A DNA stretch of 64,000 bases from DATLGB01 sp038232275 (GCA_038232275.1 JBBSIC010000007.1:20201-84200), one strand, 5' to 3'; positions 7,582-16,073 are shown, counted from the first letter of the stretch. Numbers and translations are program-made. Notes: generated by a model not told the origin, from the letters alone.

Positions 7582-7899
7582 ATGGAGTTGATCAAGCCCG
7601 GCGCGCTCGTCAGGGTCACCGGGGAGGGCCCGGACCTCGACGGCATCGTGTTCGACACCCCGAGCGCGCGCAAGGTCGTGGTCGCCGTGCTGCGTGCCGG
7701 CCGCGGACCCGGATTTCGCACGGTCGACCCGAAGGCGCTGCGCGAGCGCTCCGAGAAGAGCCCGGACGATCAGGCGCTGCGCCTGCTCATCCGCCGGACG
7801 CCGGCGCCGGTCCGCGGCGGGCCGGTCCGGGACGGAGGCGGCGTGCCCGGGCGCGCCGGTCACGCCCGCACGGCGATGCACCGCACGACCGGCAAGTAG
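7582..7899 (+). CDS. Hypothetical protein
   Basis: A 105-residue basic protein I do not recognise from a named family. The first 50 residues look like a small beta-barrel (LVRVTGEGPDLDGIVFDTPS, then KVVVAVL), followed by a helix (DDQALRLLIRRTP) and a disordered Gly/Arg-rich tail ending GHARTAMHRTTGK. The ordered head and conserved-looking basic tail could bind nucleic acid, but that is a guess. It stands alone between selC and a small membrane protein gene and has its own -10. Confidence 0.7.
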   Translation: MELIKPGALVRVTGEGPDLDGIVFDTPSARKVVVAVLRAGRGPGFRTVDPKALRERSEKSPDDQALRLLIRRTPAPVRGGPVRDGGGVPGRAGHARTAMHRTTGK

Positions 7900-7958
7900 C
7901 CTGCCCGGCCGCGGCCGCGCGGGCGAAGCCCAGCGCGCGGGCGACGCAGCGGTGCTTT

Positions 7959-7988
7959 TTGCAAACGCAATGTCCCTGGACCTAGAAT
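7959..7988 (+). promoter_or_regulatory. Sigma70-type promoter before 55-aa membrane protein
   Basis: TTGCAA (7959-7964), an 18-base spacer, then TAGAAT (7983-7988). A strong Shine-Dalgarno sequence GGGAGAG (7990-7996) sits five bases before the ATG at 8002. Confidence 0.5.
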
Positions 7989-8001
7989 CGGGAGAGCCAC
8001 C

Positions 8002-8169
8002 ATGAGAATCGGACTCGGCGGTCTCATCTATGTGGTCATCGGCGTGGTGATCGCTTCGTCACATCACTACTTCGCCCACGCCGACAGGCTCAAGCCCATC
8101 CTCTCGGCGGCGCTCGCGATCGCCCTCTGGCCGCTGTTGCTCCTGGGGATCAACCTGCACATCAGGTAG
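8002..8169 (+). CDS. Small two-helix membrane protein, 55 aa
   Basis: A 55-residue protein: MRIGLGGLIYVVIGVVIASS forms the first helix, a short polar hairpin (HHYFAHADRLK) follows, then a second helix rich in Ala, Leu and Trp ending INLHIR. It has a clear Shine-Dalgarno (GGGAGAG) and an upstream promoter. I recall similar short proteins from Thermoleophilia genomes but no known function. It precedes the DAHP synthase gene by 62 bases. Confidence 0.8.
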   Translation: MRIGLGGLIYVVIGVVIASSHHYFAHADRLKPILSAALAIALWPLLLLGINLHIR

Positions 8170-8231
8170 GTCGCCCGCTCGCCCCTGGCGCCCGTGGAAA
8201 CCCACCAACCGAAGTGTGCGACCGTTGCACC

Positions 8232-9254
8232 ATGCTTGTCATCTTTCATCCCGACGCCTCCCCCCAGGAGATCGAGGCCGTGGTCGGGCGGATCATCGCC
8301 ACCGGCGCGGGCGCCCAGCGGGTCGTCGGCGCCGAGCAGACCGTCATCGGCGTCATCGAGGGGGACCGCGACCACCTCACGAGCCTGGAGCTCGACGGCG
8401 ATCCCGGCGTCGAGCGGGTCGTCCCCGTCTCCTCGCCCTACAAGCTCGCCCACAAGCACCGTCACGGCGACCAGCCGCACTCGGTCCAGGTCGGCGACGT
8501 CGCCTTCGGCGGGCCCGACCCGCAGTTCCGGCTGATCCTCGGCCCGTGCGCGGTCGAGTCCGCCGACCAGACGCTGGCGGCGGCGCGTGCGTGCGCGGCG
8601 GCCGGGGCGGACATGCTCCGCGGCGGCGCGTTCAAGCCGCGCACGAGCCCCTACGCATTCCAGGGGCTCGGACTCGAGGGCCTGAAGCTGCTCGCGGAGG
8701 CGCGCGCGGAGACCGGGCTGCCGATCGTCACCGAGCTGACCGACCTGCGCGACCTCCACGCGGTGGTCGAGTACGCCGACTGCGTCCAGGTCGGCGCTCG
8801 CAACATGCAGCACTTCCCGCTGCTGACGGAGCTCGGGCGGGCCAGCCTGCCGGTCCTGCTCAAGCGCGGGATGGGCGCGTCGGTCGACGATCTCCTGCTG
8901 GCCGCGGAGTACATCCTCGCCGAGGGCAACCCGCGCGTCGTGCTGTGCGAGCGCGGGATCCAGGCCAAGGCCACCCCGGCCCGCTCGTGCCTGGACCTCG
9001 CCGCCGTCACCGTGCTCAAGGAGCACACGCACCTGCCGGTGATCGTCGACCCGTCGCACGCGGCCGGCCGTCGCGCGCTCGTCGAGCCGCTGGCCCTGGC
9101 CGCGGCGGCGTGCGGGGCCGACGGCCTGATCGTGGAATGTCACCCCGATCCGGCGCACGCCCGCTGCGACGGGCCGCAGGCCATCCCCCTCGACGCGCTG
9201 GACGGCTTCTGCCGACGGCTGCGCGCCGTCTCGCGCGCCGCGGTGACGGGCTGA
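8232..9254 (+). CDS. aroF: 3-deoxy-7-phosphoheptulonate synthase
   Basis: 340 residues. DAHP synthase joins phosphoenolpyruvate and erythrose 4-phosphate, the first step of the shikimate pathway. Residues 1-75 form an N-terminal ferredoxin-like regulatory domain (start MLVIFHPDASPQEIEAVV), as in type I-beta enzymes such as Thermotoga's. The catalytic barrel shows LILGPCAVES, MLRGGAFKPRTSPYAFQGLG, VLLKRGMGAS and VIVDPSHAAGRR, which hold substrate and metal ligands. ATG 8232 is preferred to the in-frame GTG at 8214 because it begins exactly at the domain. Monocistronic. Confidence 0.95.
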   Translation: MLVIFHPDASPQEIEAVVGRIIATGAGAQRVVGAEQTVIGVIEGDRDHLTSLELDGDPGVERVVPVSSPYKLAHKHRHGDQPHSVQVGDVAFGGPDPQFRLILGPCAVESADQTLAAARACAAAGADMLRGGAFKPRTSPYAFQGLGLEGLKLLAEARAETGLPIVTELTDLRDLHAVVEYADCVQVGARNMQHFPLLTELGRASLPVLLKRGMGASVDDLLLAAEYILAEGNPRVVLCERGIQAKATPARSCLDLAAVTVLKEHTHLPVIVDPSHAAGRRALVEPLALAAAACGADGLIVECHPDPAHARCDGPQAIPLDALDGFCRRLRAVSRAAVTG

Positions 9255-9391
9255 CGCGATCAGGCCCTCGGACCTCGGGCGACGCCACTCGCTGGGAGAT
9301 CGATTGCCGCCTTAGCTGCCCTTAGGCCGCCGCCCTAGGGTTGCCGGGCGAGGACGCAGTTCGACGGCCCCCGGGGCCAGGAGCGCCAAGG

Positions 9392-10957
9392 ATGAAAAGC
9401 AGTCCCCGCGGGCTCGCGCCCGCGCTGGCCGTGTTGGCCATCAGCGTTCTCGTGTGGGCCGGCTGCGGCGGGAGCCCGCGCACCCCGCGGCGGCTGCCAG
9501 CCGCCACCGCGGCGCCGCCCGAGTCCCCGGCCTCGCTGCCGCCCCTGCGCGGACCCGGTGGCCCGAACATCATCTTCGTCCTCACCGACGACCTCTCGAC
9601 CGACCTGCTGCGCTACATGCCGCACGTGCGCGAGCTGGCCCGGCGGGGGACGAGCTTCTCTCGCTACGTGGTGAGCGACTCGCTGTGCTGCCCGTCGCGC
9701 GCCTCGATCCTGACCGGACGCCTGCCCCACAACACCGGCGTGTTCACCAACGTCGCCCCCGACGGCGGCTTTCGGGGCTTCATGCACCACGACAACGAGC
9801 GCAGGACCTTCGCCGTGGCGATGCGCGACCGCGGCTACCGGACCGGGCTGTTCGGCAAGTACCTTAACGGCTACCACGCGGACCGGCCGGGCGTGCCGCG
9901 CGGGTGGGCGGACTGGGGCGCGGGCTCCTACGCCTACCGGGGCTTCGACTACAACCTCAACGAGAACGGCAGCCGCGTCTTCTACGGGCAGTCGCCCCGG
10001 GCCTACGTCACCGACGTGCTCTCCCGCCTGGGCACGTCGTTCGTCGACCGGGCCGCGCAGGAGGACCGGCCGTTCATGCTCGAGCTCGCGACCTTCGCGC
10101 CGCACCGCCCGGCGGTCCCGGCGCCGCGCGACCGCGCTCTGTTCCCGGCCGCCCGGGCGCCGCGTGGTCCGTCGTTCAACCGGCGCGACGTCGAGGCGCC
10201 GCGCTGGCTGGCGCACCGGCGGCGACGCCACGCGCCCGTCGTGGCCCGGATCGACCGCCGCTACCGGGACCGCGCGCAGTCGGTCGTCGCGGTGGACGAG
10301 CTGGTCGCCGCCCTCCAGCGCCGGCTGCGAGCGACCGGGCTGGCGGCGCGCACGTACTTCGTCTTCAGCTCCGACAACGGCTACCACATGGGCCAGCACC
10401 GGCTCCTGCCGGGGAAGATGACGGCCTTTGACTCCGACATCCGCGTACCGCTGATCGTCACGGGCCCGGGCGTCTCCCGCGGGGCGCGGGTCCGGGCGCT
10501 CGCGCAGAACACCGACCTCGCCCCCACCTTCGAACGACTCGCCGGCGCCCGCCCGCAACGCGGCGTCGACGGACGCAGCCTCCTGCCGCTGCTGCGCGGC
10601 CGCACGCCGCGCGACTGGCGGCGGGCCGCGCTGATCGAGCACCATCACCCCGACCGCTCGCGCTTGGACCCGGACCTGCAGAGCAAGGCCAGCGGCGACC
10701 CGCCGAGCTACGAGGCGATGCGCACGCGGACCGCGACCTACGTCGAGTACGTCGACGGCGAGCGCGAGTACTACGACAACCGCCGCGACCCGGCACAGCT
10801 GCGCAACCGGTACCCGCAGCTCGGGGCGCGCCGCCGGAAGCGGCTGCACCGGCGGCTGCTGGCCCTCACGCTGTGCAGCGGCGCCGACTGCTCCAGGCGC
10901 GCGCCCCCGGCTCGACCTAGACGTCGGCGAAGCGGTCGGCCACCGCCGTCCAGTTGA
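9392..10957 (+). CDS. Sulfatase family protein, probable lipoprotein
   Basis: 521 residues. After a signal sequence ending WAGC (possible lipobox) and a Pro-rich linker, the sulfatase fold starts at NIIFVLTDDLSTD with the metal-binding Asp pair. CCPSRASILTGRLPHNTGV contains the CxPSR motif whose Cys is converted to formylglycine, followed by FGKYLNGYH and SSDNGYHMGQHRL with further metal ligands. It should hydrolyse a sulfate ester outside the membrane; substrate unknown. The formylglycine-generating enzyme is not in this window. Its 3' end overlaps the convergent sod gene by 41 bases. Confidence 0.9.
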   Translation: MKSSPRGLAPALAVLAISVLVWAGCGGSPRTPRRLPAATAAPPESPASLPPLRGPGGPNIIFVLTDDLSTDLLRYMPHVRELARRGTSFSRYVVSDSLCCPSRASILTGRLPHNTGVFTNVAPDGGFRGFMHHDNERRTFAVAMRDRGYRTGLFGKYLNGYHADRPGVPRGWADWGAGSYAYRGFDYNLNENGSRVFYGQSPRAYVTDVLSRLGTSFVDRAAQEDRPFMLELATFAPHRPAVPAPRDRALFPAARAPRGPSFNRRDVEAPRWLAHRRRRHAPVVARIDRRYRDRAQSVVAVDELVAALQRRLRATGLAARTYFVFSSDNGYHMGQHRLLPGKMTAFDSDIRVPLIVTGPGVSRGARVRALAQNTDLAPTFERLAGARPQRGVDGRSLLPLLRGRTPRDWRRAALIEHHHPDRSRLDPDLQSKASGDPPSYEAMRTRTATYVEYVDGEREYYDNRRDPAQLRNRYPQLGARRRKRLHRRLLALTLCSGADCSRRAPPARPRRRRSGRPPPSS

Positions 10958-11519
10958 CGACGTCGAACCACGCGTCGATGTAGTCCGGGCGACGGTTCTG
11001 GTAGCCGAGGTAGTAGGCGTGCTCCCACACGTCGAGACCGAGCAGCGGCGTGTGCCCCTCGGTCACCGGGTTGTCCTGGTTGGGCGTCGAGACGACCGCG
11101 AGCCCCGACCCGTCGTGGACGAGCCAGGCCCAGCCCGAGCCGAAGCGGTTGACGGCCGCGTCCTTGAGCGCCGCCCGGAAGTCGCCGGCGGAGCCGAAGG
11201 TCGCGGCGATCGCGTCGCCCAGCGCGCCGTCGGGGTCGCCCCCGCCGTCCGGCGCCATGCTGCGCCAGAACCCGCAGTGGTTGAACTGGCCGCCGGCGTT
11301 GTCGCGCACGACGGTGCGCAGGTCGTCTGAAAGCTCGTCGAGCCGGGTGAGGATCTCGCGTGGGCGCACGCCCTCCCACTCGGTGCCGGCGAGCGCCGCG
11401 TTCGCCTTGTCGACGTACGCCTGGTGATGCTTGTCGTGGTGGATGCGCATCGTCTGCTCGTCGACGTGCGGCTCGAGCGCGTGGTAGGCGTAGGGAAGAT
11501 CGGGCACCTTGTAGGCCAT
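10917..11519 (-). CDS. sodA: Superoxide dismutase (Mn/Fe family)
   Basis: 200 residues. The four metal ligands are visible: His in MRIHHDKHH, His in AGGQFNHCGFW, and Asp and His in LDVWEHAYYLGYQN. Gly two residues before FNH and Gln in STPNQDNP follow the Mn-SOD pattern rather than the Fe type; Gln replaces the usual His in the GGHxNH motif. No signal peptide, so cytoplasmic. ATG 11519 matches the family N-terminus (AYKVPDLPYAYHALEPH) and is preceded by a leaderless-type -10. Confidence 0.94.
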   Translation of the reverse strand: MAYKVPDLPYAYHALEPHVDEQTMRIHHDKHHQAYVDKANAALAGTEWEGVRPREILTRLDELSDDLRTVVRDNAGGQFNHCGFWRSMAPDGGGDPDGALGDAIAATFGSAGDFRAALKDAAVNRFGSGWAWLVHDGSGLAVVSTPNQDNPVTEGHTPLLGLDVWEHAYYLGYQNRRPDYIDAWFDVVNWTAVADRFADV

Positions 11520-11526
11520 ATCCGCG

Positions 11527-11532
11527 AGGTTA
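11527..11532 (-). promoter_or_regulatory. Putative -10 (TAACCT) for sod
   Basis: On the minus strand TAACCT ends seven bases before the sod ATG (11519), the leaderless arrangement seen throughout the window. It lies at the very end of the upstream flavin reductase gene. Confidence 0.45.
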
Positions 11533-12069
11533 CGCCTGATGCGTGCCGCCGAGCACCTGCGACGCCAGCAGCTGGAGCTGGTCACGCGGGTCGGCGCGGT
11601 TGGCGTCGGCCACGTTGATCGCGACGCCCAGCGGCGTCGGCCAGCCGCGCAGCGCGTGCACGATCGAGCGCAGCGAGGTCAGCGTGGTGACCGTCGCCTG
11701 CCAGCCGTCGGCCACGACGATCAGCCCGACCGGCCGGCCGTCGAAGTAGGGGCGCTCGTCGCCGCGCAGCTCCTCGACCCAGTCGATCGCGTTCTTGATC
11801 AGGCCAGAGACGCCGCCGTGGTAGCCGGGCGAGGCGATCACCAGCCCGTCGGCCCGGCGGATCGCGTCCAAGAAGCGCCCGACGCGCTCGTCGGGCGCGG
11901 TCACGCCCGGCGCGTACAGGGGGAAGTCGAGGTCGCTCGCGGCGAACAGCTCAGACGTCGCGCCGCCGGCCTGCGCCGCGTCCAGCGCCGTCTGCAGCGC
12001 CCGCTCCGAGGAGGATCCCTGGCGCATCGTGCCGCCGATCCCGACGACGAAGGGGGCCCGCGAGGCCAC
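11530..12069 (-). CDS. NADPH-dependent FMN reductase family protein
   Basis: 179 residues with a flavodoxin-like fold: VVGIGGTMRQGSSSERAL binds FMN phosphate near the N-terminus, and SPGYHGGVSGLIKNAIDWVEEL is the family signature near the middle. It probably reduces FMN or quinones with NAD(P)H in the cytoplasm. The GTG start at 12069 shares one base with the TAG stop of the pyrophosphatase gene, so they are coupled. It could also be a chromate or azo reductase; the family does not separate these by sequence. Confidence 0.88.
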   Translation of the reverse strand: MASRAPFVVGIGGTMRQGSSSERALQTALDAAQAGGATSELFAASDLDFPLYAPGVTAPDERVGRFLDAIRRADGLVIASPGYHGGVSGLIKNAIDWVEELRGDERPYFDGRPVGLIVVADGWQATVTTLTSLRSIVHALRGWPTPLGVAINVADANRADPRDQLQLLASQVLGGTHQA

Positions 12070-12578
12070 TACGCGCGCTTGGCCTGCTCGCGCTCGCGCC
12101 AGCGCTCGCGGGAGGCCCCGATCTCGTCGAGGGCCTCCCGCTGGCCGAACCAGCCCCCGACGCTGACCTCCTTGCCCTCCGGCTGCTTGTAGATCGCGAA
12201 GAAGTGCTCGATCTCGTTCAGGAAGCGCTTCGGCAGGTCCTCGAGACGGTCGATCGTGCCCCAGTTGGGGTCCTGGAGCGGGACGCAGAGCACCTTGTCG
12301 TCCTGGCCGTGATCGTCGCTCATCCGAAACAGGGCGATCACCTTGACTTCGATCACGCACCCCGGGAAGGTCGGATCGGTGACGCACACCATCGCGTCCA
12401 GCGGATCGTCGTCGAGCGCCCAGGTGTCCGGGATGAAGCCGTAGTCCGTCGGATAGACGACCGAGGAGAACAGGTAGCGATCGAGCTTGATCGCCTGCAG
12501 CTCCTCGTCCCACTCGTACTTGTTGCGCGAGCCCTTGGGAATCTCGACGAGGACGTTGAGCGTTGCGTCGTCGGCCAT
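12069..12578 (-). CDS. ppa: Inorganic pyrophosphatase
   Basis: 169 residues, the size of bacterial family I pyrophosphatases, which split PPi and drive biosynthetic reactions. Visible active-site segments: VLVEIPKGSRNKYEWDEE, YPTDYGFIPDTWALDDDPLDAMV carrying the metal-binding Asp cluster, and KVLCVPLQDPNW. ATG 12578 gives the standard N-terminus. It is the first gene of a two-gene unit with the flavin reductase. Confidence 0.96.
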   Translation of the reverse strand: MADDATLNVLVEIPKGSRNKYEWDEELQAIKLDRYLFSSVVYPTDYGFIPDTWALDDDPLDAMVCVTDPTFPGCVIEVKVIALFRMSDDHGQDDKVLCVPLQDPNWGTIDRLEDLPKRFLNEIEHFFAIYKQPEGKEVSVGGWFGQREALDEIGASRERWREREQAKRA

Positions 12579-12588
12579 GGCGCCCGGG

Positions 12589-12594
12589 AGACTA
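12589..12594 (-). promoter_or_regulatory. Putative -10 (TAGTCT) for ppa
   Basis: Minus-strand TAGTCT ends ten bases before the ppa ATG; the intervening bases contain no purine-rich ribosome binding site. Confidence 0.4.
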
Positions 12595-12641
12595 CCCCGG
12601 GCGGTTAGGCTCGCACCCACCAACGGCTCGAGGGGGCGGCA

Positions 12642-13055
12642 GTGATCAAGGGGTTCCGGGACTTCATCCTGCGCGGCAACGTCGTCGACCTGGCGGTCGC
12701 CGTGGTCATCGGCGCGGCCTTCGGCGCGGTCGTGACCGCGTTCATCGAGAACATCGTCACGCCGCTGATCGCGGCGATCATCGGCAAGCCGAGCTTCGGC
12801 GAGCTGACCTTCACGATCAACCACGCCGTCTTCGGCTACGGCAGCGTGCTCAACGCGCTGATCACGTTTTTGAGCATCGCGGCCGTCGTGTACTTCTTCG
12901 TCGTCCAGCCGATGAACGTCATCCAGTCGCGCCTGAAGCCGGGCAAGCCGGTCGACACGCCGACGCGGACCTGCCCGGAGTGTGTGAGCGACATCCCACG
13001 CACCGCCCGCAGATGCGCCTTCTGCACCGCCGAGGTCACGCCCGAGCCGGCCTGA
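12642..13055 (+). CDS. mscL: Large-conductance mechanosensitive channel with zinc-ribbon tail
   Basis: 137 residues. MscL opens under membrane tension during osmotic downshock. The N-terminal amphipathic helix and first pore helix read GFRDFILRGNVVDLAVAVVIGAAFGAVV, followed by FIENIVTPLIAAIIG; the second helix is near residues 70-90. The C-terminus is unusual: CPECVSDIPRTARRCAFC carries two CxxC pairs (about residues 108-125), a likely zinc ribbon on the cytoplasmic side. GTG start. The last 20 bases overlap the convergent TSUP gene. Confidence 0.95.
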   Translation: MIKGFRDFILRGNVVDLAVAVVIGAAFGAVVTAFIENIVTPLIAAIIGKPSFGELTFTINHAVFGYGSVLNALITFLSIAAVVYFFVVQPMNVIQSRLKPGKPVDTPTRTCPECVSDIPRTARRCAFCTAEVTPEPA

Positions 13056-13410
13056 GGCTGCGCCACGCCAGCCGCGCGGCGACGAACAGCATCAGGCCGG
13101 CGAAGGCCAGCTTGAGCACGTGCTGGGGCAGCGCGTTGGCCAGCGCCACGCCCGCCGCGACGCCGCCCACCGACAGCACGCCGATCACCAGGCCGTCGCG
13201 CAGGCGCACGTTGCCGAAGCCGTGCTGGCGGTAGGCGCCGAGCGCGGAGACGGGGACGATCGCCAGCAGCGAGGTCGCCTGCGCGTCGATCTGGCTGAGC
13301 CCGAGCGCCAGCGTCAGCGCCGGCACGAAGAGGATCCCGCCGCCGACGCCGAGCATGCCGGCGACCACGCCCGCGCCCAGCCCGATCACGATGGCCAGGA
13401 CGAGATCCAT
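13036..13410 (-). CDS. Half-size TauE/SafE (TSUP) permease subunit
   Basis: 124 residues with about four hydrophobic helices. LGAGVVAGMLGVGGGILFVPAL is the TSUP repeat signature (GxxxGxxGxGGGxxxxP). Full TSUP proteins (about 250 residues) contain two such repeats; this gene encodes one. Its ATG shares a base with the stop of the neighbouring half-size gene (13410-13763), so the two probably assemble into one transporter for sulfite, sulfonate or another small anion. Convergent overlap with mscL of 20 bases. Confidence 0.85.
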   Translation of the reverse strand: MDLVLAIVIGLGAGVVAGMLGVGGGILFVPALTLALGLSQIDAQATSLLAIVPVSALGAYRQHGFGNVRLRDGLVIGVLSVGGVAAGVALANALPQHVLKLAFAGLMLFVAARLAWRSLRPARA

Positions 13411-13763
13411 CAGACGAGCACCGTGACCGCGACCGCGACGAGCAGGGCGGCGAGCAGCAGCGACAGGCGCTCCTGGGGCATGCGCTGCTGCAGCGCCGTC
13501 CCGCCGACGACGCCGGCAAGCGCCGGGATCCCCACGAGCAGGCCGTCGCCGACGTGCAGGTTTCCGTAGCCGGCCTGGATCGCCGCGCCGGCCGCGGCCA
13601 ACAGGCCGATGGCGAGCAGCGAGGTGCCCGTCGCAACACGCTCGCCGTACCCCATCCAGAGGATCAGCAGCGGCACGACCACGGACCCGCCGCCCACCCC
13701 GAACAGGCCCGAGAACAGCCCCGCCACCGTGCCGATGGCGGCGAGCTGAAGGGTCCGGCGCAT
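13410..13763 (-). CDS. Half-size TauE/SafE (TSUP) permease subunit
   Basis: 117 residues and the upstream partner of the 13036-13410 gene. It carries the same repeat signature, IGTVAGLFSGLFGVGGGSVVVP, and a second conserved segment GTSLLAIGLLAAAGA. Both proteins have the GTSLLAI/ATSLLAI motif at the same place, showing that they are two halves of one TSUP unit. ATG 13763 lies 19 bases from the divergent otsB start, so the promoters must be very compact. Confidence 0.85.
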   Translation of the reverse strand: MRRTLQLAAIGTVAGLFSGLFGVGGGSVVVPLLILWMGYGERVATGTSLLAIGLLAAAGAAIQAGYGNLHVGDGLLVGIPALAGVVGGTALQQRMPQERLSLLLAALLVAVAVTVLV

Positions 13764-13782
13764 CGGCGGGCATACTAGGCGG

Positions 13783-14586
13783 GTGCCTGGAGCCACCACC
13801 CTCTCCGAACTGCTCGCTCCGCTCGTCGCCGACCCCGCGCGTTCGGCGGTCCTGCTGGATGTCGACGGCGTCCTCGCGCCGATCGTCGAGCAGCCCGACG
13901 ACGCCCACATGCCCGAGACCACGCGGCGCCCGCTGATCGAGGTCGCCAAGCGCTACAAGGTCGTCGCCTGCGTGTCCGGCCGGAGAGCCTCCGACGCGCG
14001 CCGGATCGTCTCCCTCGGCTCGATCGACTACCTCGGATCGCACGGCTCGGAGATCCTGCGCGCCGGGACGATCGCCCCCGAGCTCGACGTCGAGCTGCAG
14101 TCCTGGACCGCGCGCGTGCGCGCCTTCGCCGGCGACGCCTTCGACGAGTCCCTGCGCCGCCTGCGCGTACGCCTGGAGGACAAGGAGGCGATCGCCGCCC
14201 TGCACTGGCGCGGCGTGCCCGACGAGGAAGGCGCCCACGCCGCGGTCGAGGAGGTCGCCCGCGCCGCCGAGGACGCGGGCTTCGTCACCCACTGGGGCCG
14301 CAAGGTGCTCGAGATCCGCCCGCCGGTGCGCATCGATAAGGGGGCGGGCATCGTCCGGCTGCTGCACGAGTCCGAGCTCGTCGCCGCCCTCTACGTCGGC
14401 GACGACCTCACCGACATCGACGCCTTCCGCGGCCTGGACGAGCTCGCCGACTCAGGCCGGATCGGGCAGGTCATCAAGGTGGGCGTGCGCTCCGATGAAG
14501 GCCCGCCGCAACTCGCCCAGGTGGCGGACCACATGGTGGACGGCACGGCCGGCGTGCGCGAGCTGCTGCAGGCGCTCGCCGCCTAG
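13783..14586 (+). CDS. otsB: Trehalose-6-phosphate phosphatase
   Basis: 267 residues of the HAD superfamily. LLDVDGVLAPIVEQPDDA holds the nucleophile Asp pair (residues 26 and 28 approximately), VVACVSGRRASDARRIV motif II, KVLEIRPPVRIDKGAGI motif III with its Lys, and ALYVGDDLTDIDAF motif IV. It dephosphorylates trehalose 6-phosphate, the last step of OtsAB trehalose synthesis. No otsA is adjacent. GTG start follows TAGGC-type -10 sequence by a few bases. Confidence 0.92.
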   Translation: MPGATTLSELLAPLVADPARSAVLLDVDGVLAPIVEQPDDAHMPETTRRPLIEVAKRYKVVACVSGRRASDARRIVSLGSIDYLGSHGSEILRAGTIAPELDVELQSWTARVRAFAGDAFDESLRRLRVRLEDKEAIAALHWRGVPDEEGAHAAVEEVARAAEDAGFVTHWGRKVLEIRPPVRIDKGAGIVRLLHESELVAALYVGDDLTDIDAFRGLDELADSGRIGQVIKVGVRSDEGPPQLAQVADHMVDGTAGVRELLQALAA

Positions 14587-14592
14587 AGGTTG

Positions 14593-15105
14593 ATGAGATT
14601 TTCCGACTTCCTGCGCGCCGCCGTGTTGTTGAGCGCCGGATCCGCGACCGCGCTGGCCGCCATCACCGTCCTCGCGGCCACGCGCGACTACGACGACGTG
14701 GTCGTCTTCGTCTCCGTCGGGTGGTGGCTGCTGGCGACGGTCGCCGGCATCCGCTTCGAGGCGCGCGCGAAGGAGGGCATCTCGCGGGTGATGGCCGAGG
14801 CGCGCCACCAGACGGGCCTGCCCGAGCTGCGTCCCGCCCTGACCCTGGTCAACCGGCTGTGGCTGCTGTTCGTCGTCACGCTCTCCGCCGGCGGCGTCGG
14901 CATCTTCGTCCCGCAGATCTCGAGCGTCGCCACGGGCTTCGCGCTGCTGGTCGCCCTCGCCTGGCGCCGGCAGGCCAACGCCGTCGAGGCGATCGAGGAG
15001 CGCGACGCCGCGCGCTTTTACGTCGAGAAGACCTCGCCGCTGGCCCCGATCAAGCTGATCCGCACCCCGGGCTTCGGCGGAAAGTTCCTCAAGGCCCTGT
15101 CGTGA
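14593..15105 (+). CDS. Hypothetical membrane protein
   Basis: 170 residues, not a family I can name. Hydrophobic segments lie at about residues 7-30, 38-54, 90-112 and 116-128, with a cytoplasmic basic helix (RFEARAKEGISRVMAEARHQ) between the second and third. The tail ends KLIRTPGFGGKFLKALS. Starts at ATG seven bases after otsB and overlaps the glycosyltransferase GTG by four bases (GTGA), so the three genes form an operon. Confidence 0.75.
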   Translation: MRFSDFLRAAVLLSAGSATALAAITVLAATRDYDDVVVFVSVGWWLLATVAGIRFEARAKEGISRVMAEARHQTGLPELRPALTLVNRLWLLFVVTLSAGGVGIFVPQISSVATGFALLVALAWRRQANAVEAIEERDAARFYVEKTSPLAPIKLIRTPGFGGKFLKALS

Positions 15106-16073
15106 GGCCCGACGTCCTGCTCGTGTCGCTCGGGTCGACCACCGGGCTGCGCGAGGCCGACGCCGAGTTGGCCGCATCGCTGCGGCGCGCGGGGGCGACG
15201 GTGGCGGTGGCGGTGGCGCAGCCGGCGGCGCGCGAGTGGCGCACCTACGCGCTGTTCGAGCTCGCCTGGGCGCGCGCGGCGCGGCGGGCCGCGCTGGCGG
15301 GCATCGCCAGGCGCGATCCCCGGGCGGTGATCTACTCCACCAGCACCGCCGCGCTGCTCGGTCCGCGCCCGGGCGCGATCCGCTTCGACGCGCCCGCCGC
15401 GGGCAACCGCCCAGGCCGGCACGGGCTCTGGCAGCGCCCGGTCGAGCGCCGGCGCTTCGCGGCCGCGCCGCTGCTCTTGCCCTGGAGCGCCGGCGGGCTC
15501 GCCGAAGCCCCCGCCGGACACGCCCTCGCCGTCGTGCTGCCCGTGGCGGTGGAACCGTCCGGCCCGGTCGCCGACACGCGCGACCTCGCCGCGGTGACCT
15601 ACGGCGCCAACCCGGAGAAGAAGGGGCTGGACCGCACGCTCGCCGCCTGGCGCGCCGTCCGGCGCGAGGGCGAGGAGCTCGTCGTCGCCGGCCTCACGGG
15701 ACGCGACGAACCCGGGGTGCGCTACGCCGGCGCCCTTCCGCGCGACGTCTACCGAGCGCTGGTGCGGCGCGCGCGGGTGTACGTCACCGCGCCCCGCCGC
15801 GAGGACTACGGCCTGGCCCAGCTCGAGGCCCTCGCGGACGGCTGCGTGCTCGCCACGACGCCGGGCCCGGGGCCCTACGCCGCGCTCCCGCTGGCGCGGG
15901 CGCTCGACCCGCGGATCGTGGACGAGAATCTCGGTGGCGCGCTGCGGATCGCCATCGACGACCCCGCGCCGGAGTACGCGGAGCGTGCCGCCGCGCTGTT
16001 GGGACCGTGGCGACGCGACGCGATCGACGCGCTCGTGCGCGACACCGTCCTGCCCCGGCTGCTCGCGGGCTAG
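15102..16073 (+). CDS. Glycosyltransferase, GT4-like
   Basis: 323 residues. The C-terminal half has GT-B features: TYGANPEKKGLDRTLAAW (start of the nucleotide-binding domain), VYVTAPRREDYGLAQLEALADGC with the conserved Glu of the E-x7-E type motif, and TPGPGPYAALPLA. No membrane helix. It follows otsB and a membrane protein in a coupled operon, so it may act on cell-surface or trehalose-related glycans, which is inference only. GTG 15102 is chosen because it overlaps the upstream stop (GTGA). Confidence 0.85.
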   Translation: MRPDVLLVSLGSTTGLREADAELAASLRRAGATVAVAVAQPAAREWRTYALFELAWARAARRAALAGIARRDPRAVIYSTSTAALLGPRPGAIRFDAPAAGNRPGRHGLWQRPVERRRFAAAPLLLPWSAGGLAEAPAGHALAVVLPVAVEPSGPVADTRDLAAVTYGANPEKKGLDRTLAAWRAVRREGEELVVAGLTGRDEPGVRYAGALPRDVYRALVRRARVYVTAPRREDYGLAQLEALADGCVLATTPGPGPYAALPLARALDPRIVDENLGGALRIAIDDPAPEYAERAAALLGPWRRDAIDALVRDTVLPRLLAG

